From contig NW_026683338.1 in assembly GCF_030247195.1 (NCBI RefSeq), forward strand, positions 186,001 to 250,000: a stretch of DNA of 64,000 bases, written 5' to 3'. Within the stretch, counting starts at the first letter, position 1, and each line of letters begins with the position of its first letter. The notes beneath the pieces are model-generated. The model made no database searches and was not told where the DNA came from. It saw only the letters and a list, made by a program, of their open reading frames with translations. The stretch comes from Topomyia yanbarensis (lineage: Eukaryota; Arthropoda; Insecta; Diptera; Culicidae). This document shows positions 34,432 through 45,548 of the stretch, piece after piece. A program made the translations under genes and the position numbers.

Positions 34432-36614
34432 TCACTGAATGAATATATGCATAAATCGCTAAGAATTTGTTTTGTGCAGATAATTTTCGTAAAATATCGA
34501 ATTAAATAGCTGCTCCAAGAGTGAAACAAATTTTCATAAAAAAAATTTTAAAGTTTTAGTGGTGAGCTGTTTGAAATAAAATTCATTTTGCCAGATTGAT
34601 CCCTTTAATTAAAAAAAAATGGTATACAAATATCGAGCTTAAAAGATCGAATAAAAAGAAATTATTTATAATTGAACACGATAACTTTTCTAAGATGAAC
34701 GAAAATAAATTCGTGCAAACAACGAAATTGTTAGTAATACACTCAAACCTTTTTTTAAATAACACCATTTCGTTTCATTCACGAAAAATAATTTCGATAT
34801 CGTACAATGTACATTTAATATGCAAAATGCAAAAAAAATTAAAATTTGTGAATGAAGTGACCGAAATCTACTATTTACAATGCACGAAAATACTTCGATG
34901 CAGAAAATGACGAATGAAATCGTGCATTGCACGATCATTTTTTCCATTTACGAATTTATATTTTCAGTGTATAATTTCTGAATTGGTTGATTTTTTTATC
35001 ATTCCAAAATTCAAAATGGCGGCTCGCGTCGACCCCTGCACGACATCATCTTTGAACTTCAAATCCGCGGCCTGTTTCATTTCACAAGATTTATAAAATT
35101 CTTTATGACTTATATTGCCTATGATCGCAAGTCAGTCGCATAAAGATAGGAAATCCCATAGAAAACGGAACAAATATGCAATAATGGGTAGTATACATCT
35201 ATGACCATTCCTTGTACATTTTGCATTAAATGAATCGGATCAAGACCTGTGCTTGATATTCGGATTAAATACATGGTTTCGAGATAAACGCATTTAATGC
35301 GGTTCACTATAAAAATTCAAATCCATTAACAAACATTGGCTTCTAGAGAATATGTATGTAGGAGATCGACTACCGTCATAAAGTGAATTTCTGTGAATAA
35401 GCACTTAATTTGTTGAAAATTTCGTGACCAATTCCAACATACGCTATCAGTCCTCCAAATTACGACGGACTCAGAGCAAATCTATCAGCTGTAAGAAAAG
35501 TACAGCGAGCGTTATATACTCTAAAGCATTCGTTCACAGTCCTAAATTGATACAGCCAGCAGACTATGTTAGAAGAAATCTCCAGTGAATGATTTTGCGC
35601 ACTTTCCACTAAGCTGAACGCTGCACTTTAAAAGTGTGAGTAATAAAGCTGCTACTGAAAACTGCGAGCTGCCAAAACACATGTATTTGAAGTTATAGAG
35701 ATGATACTCTCATAGACAGGCCAGCCGAACTAACCAGTCTATGAGATAAATTTATCAGTAGAATGTTAAATGCCTAATACGGTTCGAATCGAGTTTTTGT
35801 GCCACAAGCAATACTAGTATTGAAATAGTAATTTTTACTTGCTCGTCAACTTCTCACGCTGGTTTTTCCCAGATAACGAATTAACTAGGGTCCGGGTTTG
35901 TTTTGCCGACTGGTATTGTCCCGAATGGGTTGATTTGCCGAATTAAGTATAAAAAAAGTTATTTTCAATGGTAATTGAATAGTATAAAGGATGATTCAAT
36001 ATTTAAATATGACGAAAAGCATGGATGTGGGATGATAAATTATCGAATCAATAGTCAAATTGTAAAGAATAGTTAAGGTAATTAATAAAATCAAACTTTA
36101 AATGAAAATCGTTTCTCTTTGAGCGTCTTGGTGGAATTCTGAAAATGAATTCCTGAAAATTCTGAAGATGCTGAATTTAAATGAAAATCAAAATGACTAA
36201 AGAAACGAAATATCTCTGAACTAATTCCTACTATCGTGATTCACTTGCTTCGCTTATTCATACACATAATCTTGGATTTAGATCATTTCAACAAATATAT
36301 AGAAAAAGTTTTATAAATTTGTACTAATGGAGATTTGAACATGACTGAACAACATTGTTTTCGGTAATACTGATTCTTCTTGACGCAAACAACATTTTTA
36401 TGCGAATGCATAATATGTGTAGTCAGTCGATGAACTAAGGGAAAATGGAATACAAAAATCTTCTTCGTTATTTTGAAGAAAAGTGAACGAATTTTATTTT
36501 TCGGTTTATCTTATGCCATTTCCCGAAATTCCAACTGTTCTATATTTTTTTTGGTTCATCGAGTAACTACAAGTCTATGTTTTAAATTTTTTTTTATTGA
36601 ATTTCCTATTTCAG
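34432..36614. other. AT-rich non-coding sequence inside the hAT-like element
   Basis: No transposase, no TIR pair and no gene seen. Only short open frames without family motifs are present on either strand. Confidence 0.45.
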
Positions 36615-36694
36615 ACAATTGTATCAAGAGTTATCATGTCCGCCGCGGCACTCCTCGACATGGAAAGGGTTCAACATCTACTCTTCGAAAGCTC
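36615..36694 (+). other. Candidate internal exon (80 nt) with splice signals
   Basis: A pyrimidine-rich tract followed by TTTCCTATTTCAG ends at 36614, and GTATGTGTGG begins at 36695: a good 3' acceptor and a near-consensus 5' donor, 80 nt apart. The enclosed sequence is distinctly GC-richer than its AT-rich surroundings. All three forward frames are open; one reads SAAALLDMERVQHLLFESS. I do not recognise the protein. It lies inside the hAT-like element, so it may be captured host sequence, an exon of an unrecognised transposase, or chance. Confidence 0.3.
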
Positions 36695-37462
36695 GTATGT
36701 GTGGCTTTGCCTGACTAAAAAATTTTCATACATAATGAATGTATACATAAACCTTAACGAGAGGTCCATTGTCACCTTGCCATCAAAATCGTATAACAAA
36801 ATTACTTTCAGTTTGAGCAAATTAAAGTAGACGCCCCTTAAAAGACAAGTTTTATTTAAGACACCGCACTTATAATTTGATTACATATTTTTAAAAAAAT
36901 ATGAAAAACAATATATTTAATTTGTTCTTTAAATGCAACCGGCATAAATTTGTATAGACAGATAACGTATGTATGCAATGACAATTTAATGCGAACGCGC
37001 GCACTGTTAGTTTAGTTAGTTTTTGCTTGCGCTGTTTTAGGATTTCATCAGAATGCCGTACCTGATCCCTTCGCTCCTTTACGAGCGCTCCCAATTGCTA
37101 AAAGAGTGTATACGTGCTGTTCTAATAAACATCTTCAGAGCTGTAAAGAGTGCTTAGCACATGGGAGTGGGTGGCATGCAGCAAAAACTCGCAGCTGAGG
37201 AGTCCCATCATGGGAACCCACTCTTCGTTGGAGCTGATATCTAGCGAGCCGACAAGAGTGCGAGTGACACACGAGCTTATAGCGAAGGCAGATAACTCAC
37301 ATGAATCAAACGTAATTGCCGCTCGTGCTGACTGTCACATATTTGAGAGTTCTTCGAAAACGTGTGTACAGAAGTAGGGAGCATACAGTGTGAGTCTCGC
37401 GCTCGCAGGCGAACGAGGAGGATGTGTTGGCTTCTCGCTCTTTTAGCAACACTGGTTACGAC

Positions 37463-38457
37463 TATTACGATATCATCAGCGTATACGAGAATATATACAC
37501 CCTCTGGTAGCGTAGCGAATATTGAATTAATGCTTACGAGAAACAGGGTGGCGGCTAGGACGAATCCTTGGGGAACTCAGTTTTCCTCAGGAAAGCTTTC
37601 CGATAGTGTTCCTCCAACGCAGACTTTGAATGTACGCTCCTTTAAGTATTCGCCAATGAAATTTCCCATGTTACCTACTACTCCCCACTCTCGTAGGTGT
37701 CGCAGCATTCCTTCTCTACACATAGTATTGTAGACTTTCGCGATGTCAAGGATTGCTAAGTCGGTGTGCAGATTTTCTTCGTTGGCTTGTTTCAATATTT
37801 CTCCTAAGGTACCGAGATGTGTACCTGTGCCGCGACCTTGCCTGAAAGCAAATTGCCTGTTGTCAAGTACCTGTTTGCCCTCCATGTAGCCCGACAGCCG
37901 CCTGTTCACCATGCGTTCCATTGTCTTTCCTATACATGGTAGCAAATTGATGGGGCGAAAGTCATTGGCGTCGCGGTTACCTTCGCAACGTTTGGGATGG
38001 GTATAATGATCGCTGACCTCCAGGATTTCGGGAAGCTCTCTCCATTCCATATTCCATTAATGCTCTTAAGTAGCGCTCTTTTGATTTTCGGTGGAGCCCT
38101 TGTCAGCATCGGATAGCATACTTCATCGGCGCCGGCGCTTTTACTTTTGGCGGTGGCCAGGGCTTCTGCTAGTTCGATCCCTGCGAAGGCCTTGTTGTAT
38201 TCTGCCCCGGTATCCGGTGGGAACTCGGTGGGCTTCGCTTCAGCTGTTCGCTTTCGTGGAATGAATTTTGCAGGTGAGGCTGTGTCCGAGGACAGTGATG
38301 CGTAGTGTTCCCCTAATGTTCTGGCGATTAGTTTGGGGTCGTTCGTGGCGCTTCCGTTCACCTCCAGGGTGAATCCACACTTTCTCCTCTTGCCTGATAG
38401 TGCGTTGACCTTTCTCCAGAGTTCTGTAGTAGACAAGTTTGGGGAGATTTCCTCCAA
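37463..38457 (-). pseudogene. I/Outcast-type LINE: RT first half
   Basis: RT blocks: SKSAGADEVCYPMLTRA, SAIIIPIPNVAK, then after a frame shift near 37980 NDFRPINLLPCIGKTMERM, QFAFRQGRGTGTHLG, LAILDIAKVYNTMCREG (motif A). Motif B has a stop: EEN, TGA, VPQG near 37575. Motif C, VYADDIVIVV, follows just before the hAT border. The second half lies at 31141-31816. Confidence 0.82.
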
Positions 38458-38485
38458 GAATTTGCTTCAACTTTTGTGTTTGGCT

Positions 38486-40417
38486 TCATCGGTGGCCCTT
38501 CTGGCCTCGTTTCGAAGCCTGTGGAAATTTCTTCTTTTTACTCTCGGGACGGGTGCTGCTTGAGCGTCTCTTGAGCGTCCGTAGGGCCTTTCTGCGCTCG
38601 GTGACGATCTTCTCAACTTCCGGGTTCAACCAATGCACAGCGCGCTTAGGAGGTGTACCCTTCGTGCGTGGGATGCTGCTTTGGCCGGCCTGCACTAGGA
38701 TCATTGCGATCTCTTCCGGTGAGTAGTTGTGTTCCCAGTCTATCGAACCTTCGAGGTTCGCTTCGTACTTCTCCCAGTTAGCACGATCAAATAACCACCT
38801 GGCTCTTCTAGTGGTAGGTAGAGTTTTGCTCAGGTGAATCTGCATCGGTACGTGGTCACTTCCGTGTGTGTCTTCCATTGTGTTCCACGAGAGCGAACTA
38901 ACGATAATTCGGGAGCACACCGTGAGGTCAATCGCGGACGTGCACTGACCTCTGAAGAAGGTTGGACTACCGTCGTTCAACACGACGCTGTTGGTGCTTT
39001 CAATTGCCTTGTTGATCGCGTTCCCTCTGTGACAGCATTTGTTCGTTCCCCACGACGTGTGGTAGGCGTTGAAATCTTCCATCAATATATAAGGCTTGCC
39101 TAGCTGTTCGATTACTTTCGCTAGCTTGTTTCCAACATCTAATGTTTCATGCGGGATGTATATTGTTCCGACAGTGCATGATTTCGGAATTTGTATACGC
39201 TGAGCTGCCACTATTAGGTCGGATGTTATTGTTACATGCTCTGCAGGGATGTCGGACCTGATCCTTAGGCCGACGTTTCTGCATATATTTGCGCCGTCCG
39301 CTCTTGTCCATCGATATCGCCCGCTTAGCCAGTTCGTCGGGTCCGTTCCAGCTCTTAAGTGGGTTTCTTGAAGTGCAATCACTAAAGGTGATTCGTCTTG
39401 CACTAACTGTTGCAAATCACCGAGGTTGGACCGCATGCCATTCATATTCCACTGCAGCGTAAAGGCTTTATCGTGACATCCTGGTTGTGTAACGTGTAAA
39501 AATTCTTCTCTTACTGTCGTTGGTGAGGTTGATGAACCTGCGAGATAGGCTTGGGCGGTAACTGGTTCGATGGGCAAAGATTTGTCAAGTGAATTTACTC
39601 GGGGAGAAGCCGGGCCCCCCGCACCAGCAGCCGCCCGAGGCTCTTCGTTGTACGACGGTACCTCCCGGGTCGGAGCCGGTGCGGGAGAAAGGCTTTTCCC
39701 ACCGCCATCTTCCGCTGCTGTGGGTTCAGGTTTATTTGTTTCGTTTGGGGATGGCTTGTTTGCTTTCTTCGTCTTGGTGCTACTCGGGCTAGTATTGATT
39801 AGGTACCATGAGCAACCTGGGGTCGGGCTCGGTTGTCTGGTAGTAATGCTGCTTTTGCTGTCTACTGTTGGTCTAAATATGGTCTTTTCGGATCTGTCGT
39901 TCGATGTCTTATCTGTTGATTTCGTACTGCTGACAGACCTATTGTTAGTCTTTTTCGGCTCCGTATGTTGGTCTACGTTTTTCTTATGTTGTTTACGTCG
40001 TGAATGTGCTGGTTCTGGTGGCACGTCATTGCTCTCGTCTTTTTTTTGGGTCGTGTGTTTTCCCCTTGACAGCGGTTTTCTGTCGTGCGGCTTGCATCTA
40101 TCAGGTGAGCCTGTTGTGGTACGTTGGGTGGCAGTGTTTGGTCTTGATTTATTGAATATTGTAGTACTTGCCTTGTGTGTCTCCATTGGTCCCACACCGA
40201 CAGCCGCCGGGGGTTCGTCGGTATGGGCCGGTATTTCCCCAGTCGGTGTGGGTGGGCTGTTTTGGGGTTGTTTTCTGTCTGGAGCTTTTGGTGTTCCTGT
40301 TGGTGTTATTGTTGTTCTGTTCGTTGATTTTGCTTCTGAATACTCTCCTGTTGCTATTGTATGTGTTACAGTTGCGATTACCTCTGATGTTGGTGATTGC
40401 GTTGGTATTGTTGCCAT
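38486..40417 (-). pseudogene. I/Outcast-type LINE ORF2 N-terminus: endonuclease
   Basis: A 643-codon open stretch. The first ~300 residues are low-complexity, rich in Thr, Pro, Ser and Lys, and are probably disordered. The endonuclease follows: FTLQWNMNGMRSNL, VIALQETHLRAG (catalytic Glu), GTIYIPHETL, ILMEDFNAYHTSWG (the usual GDFN is EDFN), SAIDLTVCS and DTHGSDHVPMQI (Asp/His). It ends in a basic stretch at 38486 by frameshift before the RT. The start overlaps the end of ORF1, which runs in another frame to about 40149. Confidence 0.8.
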
Positions 40418-40709
40418 TTACTAGGGTTTTGTTTTGTTTTTGGGTTGATTGGGGTACTACCTGTTGTTTCATCGCGAGGCATTTTAGTCTGACATGTCCA
40501 TCTTCTCTCTTGTTTCTTTGCGGACCGATCTTTCCGATAAGAGTACGCGATCCTACCGTTGTGACTTCAATTGCTCTCTTCTTACTTTCACTGTTAATTG
40601 GACTGCGTGATGTGTCTGATATTTTTATAAACGCTCTGCTTTGGTTCTGCTGCGGCTCGCCCTTCTTTCGTCGGATGTTGGCTGATGTTGATTGTCTTGG
40701 AAATTTATC

Positions 40710-42692
40710 AGTAATAAGAGATGGCGTTTGGTCACGGATATCTTACAATAGTATTTTATTGCGTCTATCACCAACGTTTCAAAGGTCTATGCCTTCATCT
40801 TCTGGGCAAAACTACAATTTGAACAATAATTTGAACAGTAATTACATACAACATTCAATTTGCACGGATTACTTACAACAAGAACAATATTATCTTAGTC
40901 AAGTTGGTTTGAACATTTAGACGAAAAAAAACAACGCGCTGATCTACACTGTAATGTCAAAATTAAGTTTAAATTTGATTTAAACTGCAAATTTGTTTGA
41001 ATTGTGGCAACTTACACAGACGGTCCCCGCACACATCACTAGCAGACTGAGCAATGAAACGTTTCAAAAAGCAAAAGTGTGTGTTGTAAACAGCATCGAG
41101 GTCTGGAACAGATGGAAGTGGAAACAGCAATAATTTGACGTATGGGAAACGAGCAGAAGAGAGTGAGCGAGGTTTATGCTTAATGATATAGAGAATGTAG
41201 CACCCCAGAGTATGCTGCATTCAAATTATTAGTGTCGTTTCTGAAATTAATTGTTGATCCATCACTAAAAATGTGGCACATTTCCAAAATCTGATCATAG
41301 CTGTGCTCATAATCAATGGCATGAACCATTAGCGCTGTCTTTTTAAACTCGTCTTCATTGCTTGTCTCTCGCTCGCTGCTTGACGATTTGAATTCATTGT
41401 ACCGTTTTATGAGCGATCGGTGGCCAGACAGGCGCTGTTTGAGTTGTTGGATAGTTAAACCCATGTATGAACTATCACATCCTGTGCAGGGTATACGGTA
41501 GATTACATTGCGTTTTGAAAGAAGAGGAGTGGGATCTTTCAGCTTGAAAAACAAAATTGCATTGGTTTTTGTACATTTGAAACCTAACCTTACATTTTTG
41601 TGATTCCTCTGAACTATCCTGGCAAGGGCGGGTGTGAGAGCATCTACGTGGTGGAGAAATCGATATACCGTTTGTTCGCTCTCGGGAGGGCGGTTATTTA
41701 CTGTGCTGGGATTTTGGTTGACAAATCGATTGATCAGTCGATTTACAAGGGTGCTGGGATAATTGTTACTGCGCAAGTATTCTCGTACCGTTAGCTTTTT
41801 CTGGTTTTCTGTTTTGTACGTTGATAATCGAAATACTCTTGCAATGAACCCCATGGCTGTATTTAGCTTTTGCGTGAGCGGATGGAAAGAGAGAAAATTT
41901 AAAATTCGGCCAGATGCCACCGGCTTTTTGTACCAGTCGGTGAGAATCCTCTGCTCGTCCGTTCTTATCAGAACCATGTCCAAATAAGGCAAACGGTTGT
42001 TGCTCTCAATCTCACATGGAAATTGGATATGTGGATTGTAGGCATTCAGCGCACTCTTCACATGATCAATTTCATTAGCTGGGAGAGCGGTGATCAAATC
42101 ATCCACATATTTCTTTAAAAAGGGGATAGGTATATTGATCGTCTTCAACACGTCATCTAGTAATGTTTTCATTACTAGATCTGCTAAGGCAGGGGATAAT
42201 GGATTACCTATTGCTGTTCCCGATTTCTGCCTGTAATATGCTCCGCGAAATACGAAGTAACTGGAGGAGAGATTGAAATCGATGAGGTCTATGAAAGTTT
42301 TTTCATCTTTGATAGTTGTGTTTTTCTCTATCGAACTCCAGTTATTGCGCATCGCTTGCATAACCAGGTCTTTGGGGATGCAAGTAAACAAACTAACGAC
42401 ATCGACCGAAACCAACACATGATTCGGGGGTAGCGTTGTGTTGTTTATGAACGAGCAAAACTCGTAAGAGTTTAGGACATTGTATTTGTTTTGATTGATC
42501 GATAGTCTGAGAATACCAGCTAAATACTTTGAGAGATCATATGTTGGGCAATTAATGCACGACAGGATGACCCTCAGCGGACTATTGGGTTTATGTATTT
42601 TTGGAAGACCGTAAATTTTAGGGCAAGTCGCGTGATGTGTTATTAATTGATGCCTGGTTTTCTGGTCTATCATTTTCTGATCGTATAGAGCA
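40710..42692 (-). pseudogene. Penelope-like element copy 1 (RT plus GIY-YIG)
   Basis: A 5'-truncated Penelope polyprotein, followed by ~470 bp of 3' UTR. RT motifs: IYGLPKIHKPNSPLRVI, VLVSVDVVSLFTCIP (motif A), SGTAIGNPLSPALADL (motif B), FLKKYVDDLITAL (motif C, YVDD intact) and NNRLPYLDMVL. The GIY-YIG nuclease begins VIYRIPCTGCDSSYMGL with KQRLSGHRS. About 17 residues near the end (SFDLSKTTILDHDNRLQ in copy 3) are missing. The upstream end is fused to a Helitron-like unit: the unit translates as [14 protein letters not shown] ahead of YDQKMIDQKTRH. Otherwise the frame is open from there to 41180. Confidence 0.9.
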
Positions 42693-43118
42693 CTAGCTAA
42701 TACCCATCGCGCGTTGCTGCGACTTTCAATGAAATATGAGGAAAACACAATTTGTTCCGAAGCGCCATCTGGCGGGCAGGTAATCTCCCACTAATAGCAC
42801 ACAAACACGCCCCATACCAAATAACTACTGTGTGCAATTTTTTACAGAAATCGGTTAAGCCGTTTGGGAGTCTAAATCATATACATACAAACTTTGACTT
42901 TTATATATATACTAGCTAATACCCATCGCGCGTTGCTGCGATTTTCAACGAAATAGGAGGAAAATACAATTTGTTCCGTAGCGCCATCTGGCGGTCAGAT
43001 AATCCCCAACCAATAGCACACAAACACGCTCCAGAACAAATGCCTACTGTGTATTAATTTTTACGGAAATCGGTTAAGCCGTTTGGGAGTCTATAAATCA
43101 TATACATACAAACTTTGA
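42693..43118 (-). repeat. Two tandem Helitron-like units (U1, U2)
   Basis: Units of about 205 bp at 42693-42897 and 42912-43118, joined by a short TA-rich spacer. Read on the minus strand each starts TCAAAGTTTGTATGTATATG and ends GATGGGTATTAGCTAG, with a GCGCGATGG stretch near the end and the palindrome CGCCAGATGGCG in the middle. TC...CTAG ends are Helitron-like; TA-rich spacing and tandem layout resemble HINE/DINE elements. Family inferred, not proven. Confidence 0.6.
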
Positions 43119-44141
43119 CTTTGTTCGCTCTCGGGAGGGCGGTTATTTACTGTGCTGGGATTTTGGTTGACAAATCGATTGATCAGTCGATTTACAAGGG
43201 TGCTGGGATAATTGTTACTGCGCAAGTATTCTCGTACCGTTAGCTTTTTCTGGTTTTCTGTTTTGTACGTTGATAGTCGAAATACTCTTGCAATGAACCC
43301 CATGGCTGTATTTAGCTTTTGCGTGAGCGGATGGAAAGAGAGAAAATTTAAAATTCGGCCAGATGCCACCGACTTTTTGTACCAGTTGGTGAGAATCCTC
43401 TGCTCGTCCGTTCTTTTCAGAACCATGTCCAAAAAAGGCAAACGGTTGTTGCTCTCAATCTCACATGGAAATTGGATATGTGGATTGTAGGCATTCAGCG
43501 CACTCTTCACATGATCAATTTCATTAGCTGGGAGAGCGGTGATCAAATCATCCACATATTTCTTTAAAAAGGGGATAGGTATATTGATCGTCTTCAACAC
43601 GTCATCTAGTAATGTTTTCATTACTAGATCTGCTAAGGCAGGGGATAATGGATTACCTATTGCTGTTCCCGATTTCTGCCTGTAATATGCTCCGCGAAAT
43701 ACGAAGTAACTGGAGGAGAGATTGAAATCGATGAGGTCTATGAAAGTTTTTTCATCTTTGATAGTTGTGTTTTTCTCTATCGAACTCCAGTTATTGCGCA
43801 TCGCTTGCATAACCAGGTCTTTGGGGATGCAAGTAAACAAACTAACGACATCGACCGAAACCAACACATGATTCGGGGGTAGCGTTGTGTTGTTTATGAA
43901 TGAGCAATACTCGTAAGAGTTTAGGACATTGTATTTGTTTTGATTGATCGATAGTCTGAGAATACCAGCTAAATACTTTGAGAGATCATATGTTGGGCAA
44001 TTAATGCACGACAGGATGACCCTCAGCGGACTATTGGGTTTATTTATTTTTGGAAGACCGTAAATTTTAGGGCAAGTCGCGTGATGTGTTATTAATTGAT
44101 GCCTGGTTTTCTGGTCTATCATTTTCTGATCGTATAGAGCA
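43119..44141 (-). pseudogene. Penelope-like element copy 2 (RT only)
   Basis: A second minus-strand RT segment, about 99% identical by eye to 41671-42692 at a constant offset of 1449 bp. It contains motifs A to E including YVDDLITAL, and stops within LINRFVNQNPSTVN at a junction with unit U2 that shares TTTG. It has no GIY-YIG domain and no 3' UTR. It arose by tandem duplication, not by its own insertion. Confidence 0.88.
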
Positions 44142-44740
44142 CTAGCTAATACCCATCGCGCGTTGCTGCGACTTTCAATGAAATATAAGGAAAACACAAT
44201 TTGTTCCGAAGCGCCATCTGGCGGGCAGATAATCTCCCACTAATAGCACACAAACACGCCCCATACCAAATACCTACTGTGTGCAAATTTTTACAGAAAT
44301 CGGTTAAGCCGTTTGGTAGTCTATAAATCATATACATACAAACTTTGACTTTTACATATATACTAGCTAATACCCATCGCGCGTTGCTGCGATTTTCAAC
44401 GAAATAGGAGGAAAAAACAATTTGTTCCGTAGCGCCATCTGGCGGTCAGATAATCCCCAACCAATAGCACACAAACACGCTCCAGAACAAATGCCTACTG
44501 TGTATTAATTTTTACGGAAATCGGTTAAGCCGTTTGGATAAATCATATACATACAAGCTGCGACTTTCAATAAAATAGGAGTAAAACACATTTTTTTCCG
44601 AAGCGCCATGTGTCAGGCAGATAATCCCCAACTAATAGCACATAAAACCGCTCCATAACAAATGTCTACTACGTATAAATTTTTTGGGCAATCGGTTAAG
44701 CCTTTTGGGAGTCCATAAATCACATACATACAAACGTTGA
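44142..44740 (-). repeat. Three Helitron-like units (U3, U4, U5)
   Basis: U3 44142-44348 and U4 44363-44556 are the duplicated counterparts of U1 and U2. U4 is cut before its TCAAAG end and is joined directly to U5 (44557-44740), which lacks its CTAG end and is more diverged (AAGCGCCATGTGTCAGG). Confidence 0.6.
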
Positions 44741-44949
<209 letters not shown>

Positions 44950-45210
44950 CTAGCTAATACCCATCGCGCGTTGCTGCGACTTTCAACGTAATAGTAGGAA
45001 AACACAATTTGTTCTGTAACGTCATCTGGTGGTAAGATAATCCCCAACCAATAGCACACGAACACGCTCCATAACAAATGCCTACTGTATGTAAATTTTT
45101 AGGGAAATCGGTTAAGCCGTTTCGGAGTCTATAAATCATATACATACAAACTTTGACTTTTATATATAGATAGATAGATAGATAGATATAGATATAGATA
45201 GATATAGATT
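44950..45210 (-). repeat. Helitron-like unit U6 and a GATA/TA tract
   Basis: U6 (44950-45156) has both TC and CTAG ends on the minus strand. It is followed by a GATA-rich tract (45165-45210) in the place of a TA spacer. Confidence 0.6.
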
Positions 45211-45548
45211 TACCATTTGATTATTTTTGGACTGTACTTTGTTTGTCCAGTCCGTGCCAATGCCTTCATACGTATCCCTGTCGCCAACAAGGGTTTGCAT
45301 TTTCAATTCGTATTCTTCTTTTTTTCATTATTACTGTTTTGTTACCCTTGTCGGCTGCCACAATACATATTTCCGGATTGTCACGGATGAACTTTTGGAT
45401 CGTATGGTATGCTTCAATCAAAAATGATTGACGGGATCAGTGGATGATTTGAAGCAACCGTTCTTCCGTTTGTTCACGTAATTGTAAATTACGTTGGTGA
45501 ACTGGTTGCGACTTGCCGCTTGCACAGTGTCGTCGGGTTCAAGCTTTA
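45211..45548 (-). pseudogene. Penelope-like N-terminal segment, inverted
   Basis: On the minus strand: QLREQTEERLLQII, then AYHTIQKFIRDNPEICIVAA with ADKGNKTVIM, then KMQTLVGDRDTYEGIG in a shifted frame. This is the Penelope N-terminal region before the RT fingers and is missing from copies 1 and 2. It lies head to head with copy 3 (plus), its 5' end at the junction near 45548, as expected for a 5' inversion. It has stop codons. Confidence 0.7.

Larger units (their letters stand above)
31825..37454. mobile_element. 5.6-kb hAT-like element with 8-bp target duplication
   Basis: Both ends read inwards as CAGTGTTGCT (31825-31834, and the inverted form 37445-37454), the hAT-type CAGTG terminus. 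An identical 8-bp sequence GTTACGAC flanks it (31817-31824 and 37455-37462). The flanking LINE reading frame is interrupted exactly here. Both ends carry subterminal CACTC/GAGTG motifs in mirror orientation, including a 16-bp array at 32056. I find no hAT transposase, so it looks non-autonomous. Inside are a TIR element (32727-34424), a candidate exon (36615-36694) and an inverted internal copy of the terminal sequence TTGCTAAAAGAG near 37094-37108. Confidence 0.8.

Noticed and set aside
37090..37454. Independent 360-bp MITE bounded by TTGCTAAAAGAG inverted copies
   Set aside because: Its right end is the same as the hAT-like terminus and no separate TSD is present; more simply an internal inverted copy of the element end.
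39570..40424. 284-codon plus-strand open frame rich in Val, Leu and Phe
   Set aside because: Antisense shadow of the low-complexity Thr/Pro-rich ORF2 start of the I/Outcast-type LINE; no family motif.
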